Positions 1 to 19,080 of a stretch of DNA of 64,000 bases are shown here, piece by piece. The stretch spans positions 1,653,501 through 1,717,500 of the forward strand of contig WPIO01000055.1 of assembly GCA_009760855.2 (NCBI GenBank), read 5' to 3'. Under the pieces are notes generated by a model that was given only the letters and a program-made list of their open reading frames with translations, made no database searches and was not told the DNA's origin. This stretch comes from Cristatella mucedo. Taxonomy: Eukaryota > Bryozoa > Phylactolaemata > Cristatellidae. How positions within the stretch are numbered: the first letter of the stretch is position 1; every line of letters starts with the position of its first letter. A program made the position numbers and the translations under genes.

Positions 1-589
1 GTGGACTTTTCACTGGCAAAAGACCTGAGCTGTTGTCCTGCAGCTTGAGCCCAGCCTGATTCCGCACTCACAGCAGCTGGAGACCACTACGTGGGGGCCA
101 CGACGGGCCGGCAAACGACGAGTTGTCGACAATCGCCTGCCTGACTTTCGGCGATTGGAGGTATATGGCTGCTGCGATTGGGGGTAGACGGCTGCTGCAT
201 TGCTGCAACTTCAAGAACTGCGGTGAGCCTACTTCTAAGCGACTAAGAAGTTGAGTGTTGTTCTATATACTTCTGAAAGTTTAATCGATATTGTTATGCA
301 GAATTTACAGCTTTTGTACCCTGCGGGTTGGTGATTATTAGCCTGAAAGCCTTACGACAGACCCTGGCTGCCATATTGTTGGGGTGCATAATTACTTATG
401 GACATATGGACCGTATGATTCAAGTAGCCGATCGATGTGCCTACTGTCTGGAAGCCCTGTGAGTCGAGATGGGGGCGTGCAACTCTATGCACTTGCAGAG
501 GTTTTATTGGTATTTCAAGGGCCGGTCTTTCCCCACTTGCCTTTTAATGTAGTCAACGAAAGTTGATCCTGAAGTTGGAGATATGCAGT
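1..589. other. No feature recognised
   Basis: Unique-looking sequence; no coding motif, tRNA or repeat was seen on either strand. STOML2 N-terminal exons were looked for here and not found. Confidence 0.5.
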
Positions 590-1530
590 AGCCTAAGAAA
601 GTAGGCCGGTGTCGGCGTGCGTGTCCACGATGTATCTCCGTCTGTAACTCCACAAAGCCATAAATACTATGTGGGTGTTACACAGGAGAGTTTTGTATAG
701 TGCGCTCACAGCCTAAGTGGCTTTCGGTATGCATTCAGTAGCCAACAGACTTTGTCTCACGCAACAAAGAGAAAGTGTGAAGCATAGCTGAGTCAGGAGA
801 GCAGTTGAGGTAGTGAATAGCATGAAAGTAGCAGCTCAGGACTGCAGAAAAGGATGAGCCATAGTCGGCAGAAGGAGAGTAGTTGTCTTTGCGTAAGAAT
901 TGCGGAGGCGAGCTCCACAGTCTAGGACCTGATGAGCTAAAGCTTCTGTCGCCAACGGTCTTTAAGTGGAGGAATGGAACAGCTAATTTATTGTCCATAC
1001 AGGACCTGAGGGTGCGAAGAGGCTGAAACTGGTGCCACAGTTCAGCTAGGTATGGAGGAGCCAAGCCGTGACGGGCCTTGTGAGTCAGCATAAGAACTGC
1101 TCTGTATCCGTTGCTCAACCGGCATCCATCCTAGATCTTTTAGCAAAGAAAATACGTGCTCAAACCTCTGGGGCTTGAAGACTAGCCTTGCAGTCATATT
1201 CATAGCCAGCTGCAGTGGCCTAATAGCTTTCTTTGGTAGACCAGCTTAAAGGGAAATACAATAATCAAGCCGAGGCAGAAGTAAGGAGCTAGTTAAATTT
1301 TTTGCAAATCGCTGAAAGACAGCTTCTAATCTTGAATAGGGATCGGAAGTGATGGCTAACTGTAGAAGCAGTCTTTTGAATAAAGCTTTTAAAATTTAGG
1401 CAGCTGTCGAAAACGACACCTAAATTTCGAGCACGTGGCGATGGTTGCACAACAGCACCACCTATTAGAAGAGCAAAGCCTTTTAATCCAGCCACACGCT
1501 TAGGGTGAGCAGCAGGCTGTCGTGCTCCCA
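590..1530 (-). mobile_element. LINE-B copy (non-LTR retrotransposon, 5'-truncated)
   Basis: On the minus strand two degraded segments encode the end of a reverse-transcriptase ORF: ARNLGVVFDSCLNFKSFIQK near 1430, then GYRAVLMLTHKARHGLAPPY and GDRSFSSSGPRLWSSPPQFL further on. These are the standard C-terminal motifs of CR1/L2/Jockey-type ORF2. The 3' UTR ends around 625-665 in sequence shared with the other LINE-B copies. Confidence 0.8.
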
Positions 1531-2547
1531 TACTGCACCAGAATTCGTGTGTGTGTGCATGTCAGCATCACAAATATAGACACTGACACAGACAAATGGA
1601 TGCTGGAGAGGGACTGTGGCCGCTGGAAGGGATGCCTGCAGCTAACGCCCAGGGTCGCCGCTTTGAGCTCTGCCTCTCGGTTGCCAGTGGTTACTGCTGA
1701 GCACTGCTTGAAAAAGGCTCGTCGTTGCTGACCATCTGTTAAGCCATCTTATTTTCTTTCAACGCCAAACGTATGAAAGCTTAGAATAAGGAGCAATTAG
1801 TGGCGAGATTAAGGCACATCGTTGAAAAAATTCAAAGTGAACCGCAGTCATATGTCGCCTGATCAGCATGTCGCCAGCTGCTCAAATGCTCTGGATGTGG
1901 CCCGAGCGTTTTTGGATATCCTCTGTCGTCTTCGAGGCGGGCTGACTCATCAATCGTGTGGTAGACGCTAACTTGTCTCCACCTCAATCCATTGGCTGTT
2001 TTGTTGCCAACCGAATCTATGCGAATTTTAGCTTGCCTCCTCCCCTTCCCTCCCCTAACTCGACATGAAAAGAAACTCGGTGGAAAGCAGAGAGCGTAGC
2101 TCGCCAGTTTTCGTGCTGCTGACAGTGGAGCTACACTCTCCAACCTTTTAAAGCTACCACGAGGATCGGCAGCCTTGGCCACGTAACCTTGGCCACGCAA
2201 GAAAGCAACCGCAGTGGGAAAGATGACTTGACTAATCCTCCGGAAGACTGGCCCGATCTTTCTCAAACCTATTATTACAAAATTCTGCATGCCTGACCCC
2301 ACGCGGACGTCATTCAGTCTTAGGCTTGTGCTCTCCTCTGCCTCCAGAATTTTCTGTGAATTTCGAACCGTTAAGACCTGCGACGTTGGTGCTGTCCATA
2401 AGAAAATATCTTCCTCATGTACCGGTTGCCCTATCCTCCTTCTGACCTGTCCTTATTGTAGAATGCTACGCACGACACTAGCTAGTGGTCGTGACAAGCT
2501 TGTACCTCCGACTAAACCCTCACCCAGACGGTCTATGGTTTACCACA

Positions 2548-2612
2548 ACAATTATAATAACAGTAATAAGGACACATTTTTGTAGCGCCCTCGGAGAACT
2601 GAATCTCGGGAT
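2548..2612 (-). mobile_element. LINE-A 3' tail fragment
   Basis: Antisense AAT-type triplets are followed by TAGCGCCCTCGGAGAACT and a degraded hairpin, the LINE-A 3' signature. Confidence 0.65.
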
Positions 2613-2634
2613 TGGGAGGGACAGGAGCTGGGCG

Positions 2635-2666
2635 CCCCCCCCCCCCCCCCCGGGGGGGGGGGGGGG
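2635..2666. repeat. C17-G15 homopolymer inverted repeat
   Basis: Seventeen C are followed directly by fifteen G. It is a perfect foldback with G-quadruplex and i-motif potential, or an assembly artefact. Confidence 0.9.
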
Positions 2667-3359
2667 CCAGCGAGCCGTGCTGAGGCATTGGAGGCTCCAT
2701 CCTCTAGAAGCCTCTGGTGCCCCTACTCGAGCTCGTGCTGAGCCTTCCAGCTCTGCCTTTGGCGGCAAAGCTTCAGTCTCCTGAAATCTGTGGCCGGAAG
2801 TGCATTCGCTGGCGAGTGCAATCGAGCTGCAATCGGTCATGCTTGCTGCCGCCGCTCGATTGCGATGGCCCCCAGGGTCGCCACCGAGTAACTCGACTGG
2901 CTAATTTCGCTCGGTGAGCACCATCACCAACGGAGCCGCCCGGCCGTGTTTGCGTGCACGCGGTTGCTTAACCTTGCTGTCTGCGCTGCCTGTGCTGCTG
3001 CCTGTCGTGTCCTCTCCTGCAGAGAAAGAGCCATGCCAGCAAAGTATTCCCAGCATTTTTTGCCACAACCATCAGCTCTGTCTCCTTTCTACTGGCAGTG
3101 CACTCTGGCTAGCACTCGCGTAGTCGACGTTGTGACGTACGGTTTGCCGAAGCGGCTTGCTTGCGAGAATATGCCGGGCCTTCCTCACTTGCTCGGCAAT
3201 CCTGTCAGCCGACAGCAGGATTGGATAAAGGGTGGGAGTTGTCCCACCATTCCCACCTCACCCCGTTAGCTGCTGCTTCCCCGAAGCAGGATTGTGGTTT
3301 TCGCTTATTCCGCCTACCTATCTGCCGCCAGCCATAATGTGTTGCCGTGTTTGTTGCAG

Positions 3360-10582
<7,223 letters not shown>

Positions 10583-10843
10583 CAACGGATTGGCCGACCG
10601 AAACTTGCTGAGTGTGAGCAGCCACTGCGGTGCAGCGGCTGCTCCTGTAAGGAGTGAGCCGATTGCGAAACGTCCGCCTGGCCACATGGCGGCGCCTCAT
10701 GCTCGACTCGATGCCTCGTGACCGCGGAGCCTCGCGAGACTTCGGAAAATGTCCGAGTCATGCCCCCTGGCGACCACGCGACTATGGCACGGTCATGTGT
10801 AGGCCAGCTATGTGCCAGGCTGGCTGCTGTTTTGCAGATAAAA

Positions 10844-10849
10844 AATAAA
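10844..10849 (+). promoter_or_regulatory. Poly(A) signal AATAAA of STOML2
   Basis: AATAAA lies 262 bases past the STOML2 stop and is the first good signal after it, giving a plausible 3' UTR of about 280 bases. Confidence 0.6.
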
Positions 10850-12190
10850 ACACCGGTACACTTTTGCTTCGCATGTGTTCAGGCTTGGCGGCCGATTTGG
10901 CTTAAAACTACGTAGAAGGAACCACGGCGACCAGGCAGGCTTTCGTTGATGGAGCTGCACGAATCGCTGTGCAAAAGTCGTCGTTCCAGCCTTATCTTGG
11001 CGTCAGCAGCTTGCTTTGATTGAGGAGAGGGAGGGTAAGGTGTCGCTTCAGTCGACCAATTAAGCTCGAATCTAGCCGTTTAGCAGTCACAGTTAGATTG
11101 GCAATGCTAGCCTGCCCTCTTTCCTGGCCCCAGACACTTCAGCAGCCACCGGTCTGGCTGCTGCATGCCGCTGCTCGATGCCGATGCCGAGAATGACAGC
11201 TTGGAACAGAGGAGCACGACGCCTGTCTCTTCTTACAAAAATATATTCTTTCGAATAATGCAATTTGGCAACTGGGGAGGCTGATGGCCCTACCTTGAAC
11301 GCTAGACCAGCCACGAAAGACTAACAGGCAGCAATCTATCAACTATTAGCAGGCGAACATCGCGTATGAACATGTTACTGCCGTTATGGAGATTATTTGT
11401 GTGCTGAACCCACGGGCTGGCTTTTCTCCTCGGCTCAGGCAAAAGTAGCTTGGTATGTATCCGTACGGTATTGCAATGGCTCGTAATGTTGCAAGTAATT
11501 ACACGTACGTGTGTTGTATGTTGTGTGTGCGTGTGTGATCGTCTGGGGGGAAGCACCACCGGCAGAGTAGCTGAGCAGCCAATGAGTAACGGCAAGATTC
11601 GTGGAGGGGCATGTACGCCAGCCACCCCCCCTACCCCGAGGCAGAGCCGAAGGTGCTGCAGGCCAGGAGGTGTTGCGTCGTGTCATTCCAGCGCCGGCCG
11701 GGCGTTGGGAAGCCGGCAGCCTCGCTCCGAGCCGCACCGTACTTAACCGAAAATCCTTCAGTCGATCGCGGCGAGTCCTGTGCTGCGACGCCACGCCCGA
11801 CTTGCCGTAGAGCCGTCGTGCTGGCCACCAGAGTCGGCCAGCCGAACAAACAGTCCGACGTTTCGGTAGACACAAACACATGGACGGAGCGAACGCTGCT
11901 TAAGGCGTTTTGTTCCGAACGTTACGCTGCCTCGGAGACCCATTGTGCGAGCGATCCGTTGCTTGAGCCCGGCCTCCGTGCCGGCTTGCCCACGCCAGCC
12001 GCCGCGTTCGGTCCCAGGACCGCGTCGTCAGCGAAGCAAATCTGCTGGCGCCGGCTGAAGAAGCAGCGCTCGCCAGAGCGAGGCAGTGAGAGCTGGAGAG
12101 CAGCGCTCGCTAGAGAGAGGCAGAGAGAGAGAGAGAGAGAGCAGCCGTCGGGGCACCGCCTTGAGCCGGCTGACCGCTGCCCCGGCGGCC
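10850..12190. other. Spacer between STOML2 and the GC-rich ORF
   Basis: No feature except a short (GA)n near 12121-12142. Open frames at 11600-11880 are uncharacterised. Confidence 0.4.
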
Positions 12191-12193
12191 GGT

Positions 12194-13090
12194 CTAGCTC
12201 GACGACGGTACCGATCGAAGCCACTGCGAGCACTTCCTCACCGCTTCCTCGCGAAGCTGAAGCAGCAGCTCGCGGTCCTCACTCCACGCCGCCGCCTCGA
12301 GCCCGGCCGCCGCCGTCCTCTGGAGTGCCGCGTAGCGGCTGTCGTAACCTCGCGGCGTCGTCTCGAACGGCAGGTTCGCGAGCGGCGGCGCCGCCGCTGC
12401 CGCCGCCGCGTGCAGAAGCAGCGGCGGCTCCGAGTCTCGAGGCTCGAGCATCGGCGCGGCGGCGGCGGCGGCGACGACCCGCAGCGGCGTGGCGGCGACG
12501 CGAATTCGCGCCGCCGCCAGCCTGGCGCACCGACCGGACGCAGGAGACGACGCGCCGCCTTCGCCGCCGCGAGCTCTCGCCGCCGCCGGCCGCCGCCTGT
12601 CGCTGGCGACGCAGACTCCGCCCGCCGGGCGCCTGGTGGCGGCCGCCGGGGCGGTCGCGCCTCGAGTCCGCGGCAGCGCCTCGACGAGTTCGGTTGCGCC
12701 CGAGCGGCCGGCGTCTGCGCCGCCGCCGCCGCCGCCGCCGAGCGCGAGATCCTTCGCCGACGGCGGCGCGGCGTCCTCCGCGGAGCTGTCGTTCCCTTCG
12801 GCGACGGCTAAGCAGCCGCCGCGGGCGGCGTCTTCCGAGCGAGCGTCGGCGGCCTCCATGTCGGCGATCGCAGCGACGACGGCGCGCTGAGCCTCGGCAG
12901 ACATGCGGCCGAAAACCACCGACCGCGGTCGGGCGGCTCTGCCCTCCGGGAAGGCTACGCCGGCCATCGACGTGCGCGCGGCGCGAGCGTCGCGCGCCGC
13001 GCGGCCGTCGAGCGCTGCGCGATCGTCGGCGCCGTCCGGCGGTCCGTACGCGATGCTTCCGCCCGACCGCCGCTCGTGACCGCGCCGCAT
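12194..13090 (-). CDS. Uncharacterised GC-rich 298-residue protein, apparently intronless
   Basis: This ORF runs from an ATG directly preceded in frame by TGA to a TAG stop, 298 codons without interruption. Codons end mostly in G or C, as in the Tubby exon of this window. I recognise no family. Residues 1-60 are Arg/Ala/Asp-rich; a moderately helical stretch (MSAEAQRAVVAAIADMEAAD) starts near residue 63. The middle is a low-complexity Gly/Ala/Arg/Pro region. The C-terminus has normal composition (GYDSRYAALQRT, then WSEDRELLLQLREEAVRKCS). A longer ORF on the opposite strand is Arg/Pro-rich and looks like the shadow. A TATA-like box lies about 230 bases upstream. A 3' intron cannot be excluded because a GT lies just before the stop. 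It converges with STOML2. Confidence 0.5.
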   Translation of the reverse strand: MRRGHERRSGGSIAYGPPDGADDRAALDGRAARDARAARTSMAGVAFPEGRAARPRSVVFGRMSAEAQRAVVAAIADMEAADARSEDAARGGCLAVAEGNDSSAEDAAPPSAKDLALGGGGGGGADAGRSGATELVEALPRTRGATAPAAATRRPAGGVCVASDRRRPAAARARGGEGGASSPASGRCARLAAARIRVAATPLRVVAAAAAAPMLEPRDSEPPLLLHAAAAAAAPPLANLPFETTPRGYDSRYAALQRTAAAGLEAAAWSEDRELLLQLREEAVRKCSQWLRSVPSSS

Positions 13091-13317
13091 TCAGTGCGGC
13101 TTACCGCGCGAGCGACCGAGAGGGCGCGCCCTGCTCACCGGCTCGGTAAACGAGCGAAGAGGGTCTCTCCGCGATTTCGCGCGCCCTCGCACGCCCAGAG
13201 CTCCGCCGCCGCCGAGCGATCGGGCATCAATACACAAAATCGGCATTATGCTCGGGCCGCCTTCGTATTGATTACGGCGCACGCGCGCCGCGGGAGCGGA
13301 TTTGGCCCTGGCGGCCG

Positions 13318-13326
13318 CTTATATTA
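13318..13326 (-). promoter_or_regulatory. TATA-like box upstream of the 298-codon ORF
   Basis: Read on the minus strand this is TAATATAAG, the only AT-rich patch in an otherwise CpG-rich stretch, 228 bases upstream of the ATG at 13090. Position and orientation suit a core promoter; there is no other support. Confidence 0.35.
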
Positions 13327-13539
13327 GGCTCGCGGAGAAAATTGTATAGTTCGTAACATATGTCCGCTTGTCTTTCGGCGCCGGAAGAGGAGGGGGCCGG
13401 ATGTGACCCGCAAGCACCCCTTTACGGTCGACCAACTGGCTCGGGATCTTGGCCGAGGATCTCGCGATCGATTTCGCAGCTTTCGCTCTGTCTGTTGGCC
13501 GCGCCACGAAGGAGATCCGAGATGCTACCTGCGGCATTC

Positions 13540-13668
13540 CGCCCTGGTTTAGCCCCGAGGAAAGGTGCTCACCTTTAATCGCCAAGGCCGTGGGCTCGAG
13601 CCCTGTGGCATATGTGAAGCGGCTGGATCGACATTAAGTTCTCTTATGGCGCTATACCAATGAATTAC
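13540..13668 (+). mobile_element. SINE-1 copy (tRNA-derived)
   Basis: A box-B-like GTGGGCTCGAGCCC is followed by GGCATATGTGAAGCGGCTGG and a LINE-A-like tail (ATTAAGTTCTCTTATGGCGC), then a (TA)n array in the position of the 3' tail. Confidence 0.65.
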
Positions 13669-13669
13669 T

Positions 13670-13766
<97 letters not shown>
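13669..13766. repeat. (TA)n microsatellite at a SINE-1 3' end
   Basis: About 98 bases of TA repeat with two TG interruptions, joined directly to the SINE-1 end. Confidence 0.95.
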
Positions 13767-13859
13767 CCTGAACCCCGACGACCGGCTTGAGTTTCTGGCG
13801 CGCAATATCTCAGCGAAGGCGAGGTTTAATCCAGCACCCGTTTATTCTTAACCGTAGTG

Positions 13860-16237
13860 GTGGAGACAGGATTTTTATCTAGCGTGGCAAGACCGCTATA
13901 TTTGACCAAGGATAAAGATTTTCATGTAGTGGGTGCAACACTAGCAAATAATGAAACATTATGGCGCAAAATCGTGCACGGTTATTCAACTCAAACTCAG
14001 CAGTTGCTCAGCGAGTGGAATTAAGTCATAATTTGTCGTCGGCGACGGTCGGGGTGTAGGAATAGGGAGCGGCCCAGGTCGCTGTCCCCGCTGCCGGGGG
14101 GGGGGAGGAGGGGGAGAGGGAGAGGAAGGGGGACATGACTCCTGGCTCAGCCACTGCTTATCGCTGCACGCTGGGGAAATTGCGTGACCTGGTCAGTCAC
14201 TTTCCGGCAACGCGCGGAGGGGGAATACCGCGAAAAATGATGCTGATGCACTCTAAAGAGCAGCTCAAGCTGTGCAGCTGTTAATTGATTGTTATTTAAG
14301 GGCTCGTTATTCCAGCTTCTGAAGTCGCGTTCTAGAGCGTTCTCGAGCGTTCAGTTCCGTCCGCGGTGGCGGCGGCCACTGTGTCTCGCTCTGTTTATCT
14401 CGGGAACGCGCGCCGCCCGTGGAATTCAGAATCGTTTGGCAAGTGTACTTTAGGCACGGTGCGGCTGCTGCAACGGCTAATACGACGTCACTTGTTTGTG
14501 ACTGTAATGGGCTGCTTGCTGTATTTGAGCTTCTCCGAATCGCCGCGGTCTCCACCTCTCACGATCGCCGCGGTCTCCACCTCTCATGATCGCCGTAGTC
14601 TCCAAAGGCGAGTTTCAGTGAGTCTTGCAGAAATTCGTCTGTCAATCGTGCGAGTATCTCCCCACGACGAGACGCTCTTTGGTTCGCTGCTGTTCTTTGC
14701 GCGAACGCAAGGAAAACTAAACTCGGATTTAAGAAAGACGCCTGAAACACGTGACTTGAGAGCCGCACTCGCACGGTCACACTCGTTTCGGCCATGCTTC
14801 CGTTCCGCTCCTGACCCGCCTGTGTGGCCGCTTCGGGCTCCTTTTTATGTTTTCGTGGCAGTTTTTGCGGCCAGTTTGCCTTCCGTCGTGCTTCTCAACG
14901 GCTGCAAGTCAGCAGCAATCGCGGGGAACTTGTCGGTGTTGCGGAGCTAGGCAATGACGTAGGCAATGACGTAGGCAATGGCGTTCCGCCGCGTATCCGG
15001 CTCCTCTCGGGGTACAAGAGTATAAGTCCTCTACGATTGCCTCAAACAGGAACTTTTGTGGAGCTCGCCGATTATTTCGATGGACATGCCGTCTGCCACG
15101 CCTTTCAAAGCAATGAAAAAGGCGTGGCCTTGAGGCCCCTGCCAGCGATCGGTCGCTAAATAAAGACACAATTACTTCTGAGTTCGGTCGGGTAGGTGTT
15201 GAAATGCCTGTCATCAAACAGCATGGACGTGTAAAGCAAAACATACCTGACCGAAATCAGAAATAATTGCGGGGCTGAGGTTAACAAGCAGAACTGAAAT
15301 CACGTTTTAAATTTCGCACTGATAAGCAAATTAATTGCCGAGTTATGGAATTCGCAAGGTGCAAAGCTACGCTGAAAATGAAGCACTGCAAGTCACATGC
15401 ACACACCTCAACAAGCTTGACGCAGGTACTTCGATCTACCAAGGTTCAATAAGTTGATATGCTAGTCGCATGCTGAGATCGGCACATTTTTTGTAGATAT
15501 TTTGCTTCCGGTCTACATCCGAGCTGGTCGCGGTTTGCACGATCTCATTTTCTTTTGCATAGAAGTCCTCAGAACTTCCGATCCAATTTCTAACGAATTT
15601 GTCTTTTGAGAGGTGCCGTAAACAAAAATGCGATTGTCGAACCAATTTAAATGTATTTTATTGACTTTCTCCCTTAAAGCGAGACCGAACATTGAGCATT
15701 CTCGCGCCCGCTTACATCCAATAGTCGAGTAAACAGTTTAAGACGTTTATCAATAATCGGTGCTAAACGATCTTGCAAGCCAGACTCTAGTGCGGACGAT
15801 CCACTTACGCACGCTTTTGGGTTTCCGCCCTTGAATTTCTACCGCTCCAACTACAGCGAACCCGTATCTTCTTCGTGGGTTGAGCTTCGTGGATGGCAGA
15901 GGGCAAATCGAAGGAAATCCGATGGCGAAGCCCAATCGCGTAAATGCGGCCTCTAGTCTACTAGTTTGATCGATTGGAAACCGACAAATACGGACGGACG
16001 GACGGAAATCCAACAGAGTAAACATGGCTTCAGCCCACTACTTCCGCTGGCAGTTTTTTGCTTCCGCTTGGCCGGACCCCTTTTGCTGTTCGGAACGAGC
16101 CCCGCACGGCGTTCGCTCTGCCGCGGCGCCGACTGCCGGCACCGCGGAAGAGCCGAGTCAAGCAAAGGGGCAAGGGAAAAGGTCAAGCCGGAACGGAAAA
16201 CGCCGCCCGCGCGCTAGCTTCGGGCGAGCGCGCGCGG
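13860..16237. other. No gene recognised
   Basis: Contains the CRE-like triplet, an AATAAA near 15158 (+) and several short open frames (for example 14366-14950 + and 15750-16025 -). I could not tie any of these to a family. Confidence 0.4.
14949..14984. repeat. Three 12-bp units containing CRE-like TGACGT
   Basis: AGGCAATGACGT twice, then a variant AGGCAATGGCGT, head to tail. TGACGT is the core half of a CREB/ATF site. Confidence 0.85.
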
Positions 16238-16640
<403 letters not shown>

Positions 16641-17204
16641 CGCTCGCTCGAGGCGGCTTCAGCCGGCTGCTCGACTACTGCAGGACTTGGCGCTCTCCGC
16701 CGCCGGCTGCAGCGACGGCCCGCGCGTGCGGCAAGACGCGGCAATTTGCAGCGACCCATTGATCCTACTTTGCTCTGCGGATCAGCAAAGCCTCGCCAGG
16801 CGTGCGTCAGCGCTCGCGAGCAGTTGAAAAAAGCCACGGCGGCGGCGGCTACATCGACCGAGCGTCGCTCGATAGCGAGAGAGCGGAGAGAGCGGCTGGG
16901 GCGAGCGAAGCGCTCTGCACGGATATCGCCAGGGGCCGCTGCTCGCGCGCCCTCGGGCGCCGACTCGCCGAAGCTGCGCCGCCAGCGCAGCCGCTGCTCT
17001 TTCCCACGCGCCGTCAACCGCTCAAGGGTAGACCGACTTCTTTAGGTGGGCGGGGGGGGGTCTTCGCAAAGCCGGGCGGCCAATTACTGCCTGGATTATG
17101 CAGCGTCTCGTCGAGGACTCTCGTCTTCGCTCGCTTCGGACTTCTTGGCAGTCGGTCGGCCAGTACGGACGCTATTGAACGCAGCATTTGCAAAGTAATA
17201 ATAT
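16641..17204. other. GC-rich stretch after the GA array
   Basis: CpG-rich with open frames on both strands; a possible promoter, but no motif or gene next to it is identified. Confidence 0.3.
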
Positions 17205-18089
17205 ACTAATAATAATAATAATTATCAAGTACATTATTATTATAATGCACTCGATACAGCGCCCTCAGAGAACTTGATCTCTTTCTAGGCGCTTTACATT
17301 TGCTGCAAAGGGAAACACGATTGAAGGGTGAGTAAAATCATGCTTGATAAACAAACAAAGTGAATAACATGGTTAGGGGTGACATGCACAGGGTCAGCAT
17401 GCAAGTGTGGTTAGTGGCAGCATGCACACTGTCAGCATGCACAAGCACATGAAGGACGAATCACAGGGACCCACTAAATACTGTCCTAAATAGGTGTGTT
17501 TTTAAGTTCTTTTTAAATGTGGTCAGGTCAGGGGATGTTCTGACGCAAGTTGGGAGGAAGTTCCAGGCTTTGGGGGCATACGAACTAATACGGAATACGA
17601 ACTAATATACTAATACGGAATACTAATACGGAATATGAACTAACAGGGAACGGATACGCGAGCAGCTGCCTAGAGAGCCCATAGGTAGTTAACAGGAATA
17701 TTTATTTATGATCAAGGTACTAAGAGAGATTTCGGTCTCCAAAGGATTTGAGATTTGTACGAGGTATTTCTAGACTGTTGGATTCCGAAAAGCTGGTGAT
17801 ACGATGCTTGGCCTGGTGGGGGAGTAGATCTGAGAGATAGGCTGGTGCCAAAGAATATAGTGACCTAAAAGTGAGCGACAAAACCTTGAAGTCGATCCGT
17901 TGCTTGACTGGCAGCCAGTGCAGGCCGGCGAGAAGTGGTGTGATGTGGCAACTGCGACGCTCACGACAGACAAGCCTAGCTGCGGAGTTTTGCACCAGCT
18001 GCAATCGCCTGATTGCACATGCCGGTAGGCCAGCAAGCAGTGAGTTACAGAAGTCAAGACGGGATGTCACAAATGCATGGACCAACTTA
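17205..18089 (-). mobile_element. LINE-A copy, antisense arm of a head-to-head pair
   Basis: Starts with AAT triplets and the antisense hairpin near 17255-17300. The minus frame includes [20 protein letters not shown] and [19 protein letters not shown]. It contains a local (ACTAATACGGAAT) duplication around 17580-17640, also present at 21065-21125. It breaks off at 18089. Confidence 0.88.
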
Positions 18090-18160
18090 GAGTGCCTAGA
18101 AGGAGATTCAGTTCTCTGAGGGCGCTATACAAATGTATTATTATTATTATTATTACTATT
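18090..18160 (+). mobile_element. LINE-A tail, sense arm of a head-to-head pair
   Basis: AGTGCCTAGAAGGAGATTCA then TTCTCTGAGGGCGCTATAC and (ATT)n: only the 3' hairpin and tail, joined directly to the 5'-truncated end of the antisense copy. Confidence 0.85.
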
Positions 18161-18769
18161 CTACTCTCTCCCTATAATGCATCTCCGCCTGCAACTGCAC
18201 AAAGCCGGAAGGACTACTAAGAGGATGCTAGGCTGGAGGGGATTTATACAGCGAGCTGAAGTGGCAATCAGAGTATCGATTACTGAGGTATTATTCGCAG
18301 TTCCTGAGTTATAACGACTCGAAACCGGTTATATATTAATCGCATGTTAAACGGCAGTCGGTAATCCAATAATATTGAGTCGGGAAAGTTTTATTAACTG
18401 TAGTAAAGGTACAAGGTATCTATCACAGCTTTAACTTTGGTGAACTTTTCTTGCCTTGAACGTGGCAAACTGGTTTATCACAATTTGAAAGTCAATATTC
18501 TTAAATGCTTTTCTATGCTTAACGAGGCCAAATCTAAGAGCCAATCTTGCCCCATTTATGTTCTCTGATAAGAGAGAATTATCTTCAGCTTTCTACAGGA
18601 ACGTTCACAGCTGGCAACTGATGCAGCTATGGTGAAACAAACTTCCAAGGCAATTCTCAAATTAGGAAACGCATCTTTCCCACGTGACTGACGATGAAAG
18701 GCACGTGATGTCCAGTGATGTCTTCAGGGCTGAGTCGTGACGTGTGGCAAGAAGCATTTTGGGACTTAC

Positions 18770-19080
18770 TGGAACTTACTACCGACTTGCGTCACAACAT
18801 CCCCTGACTTGACCACGTTTAAGATGAAATTAAAAAGGCACGTATTTATCATAGCATTTAGTGGGCCCCTGTGATTCGTCCTTTATGTGGTTATGCGTGC
18901 TGGCACTGTGCATGTCACGCCTAACCATATTTATTCTTGTCGTTTATCGAGCATTCTACCACTAACCATCCGAACTTGTTTCCTTTGCAGCAAATGTAAA
19001 GCGCCTAGAAAAAGATTGCATTTTCTGAGGGTGCTCTATCATGTGTTATTACTATTATTATTATTACTATTATCATTACA
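18770..19080 (+). mobile_element. LINE-A 3' end
   Basis: The last ORF2 codons, 3' UTR (CATGTCACGCCTAACC), hairpin (GCGCCTAGAAAAAG..) and ATT/ACT triplets. Confidence 0.8.

Larger units (their letters stand above)
1531..3350. other. Upstream intron or intergenic DNA
   Basis: Apart from the LINE-A tail and the C/G run, nothing was recognised. An ATG at 2839 begins an Ala-rich, mitochondrial-presequence-like peptide (MLAAAARLRW), but nothing links it to STOML2. Confidence 0.4.

Noticed and set aside
2839-2904. MLAAAARLRW peptide as STOML2 first exon
   Set aside because: It looks like a mitochondrial presequence, but about 130 residues of SPFH domain would have to be encoded between 2905 and 3359, and they are not.
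11611-13149. 512-codon plus-strand ORF over the GC-rich region
   Set aside because: It is dominated by Arg and Pro runs, as expected for the shadow of the minus-strand GC3-biased ORF; it has no domain and no splice context.
15436-16025. Possible PIF/Harbinger-like transposase on the minus strand (WIVRTRVWLARS)
   Set aside because: One short basic/aromatic patch only; the following frames do not continue the family pattern.
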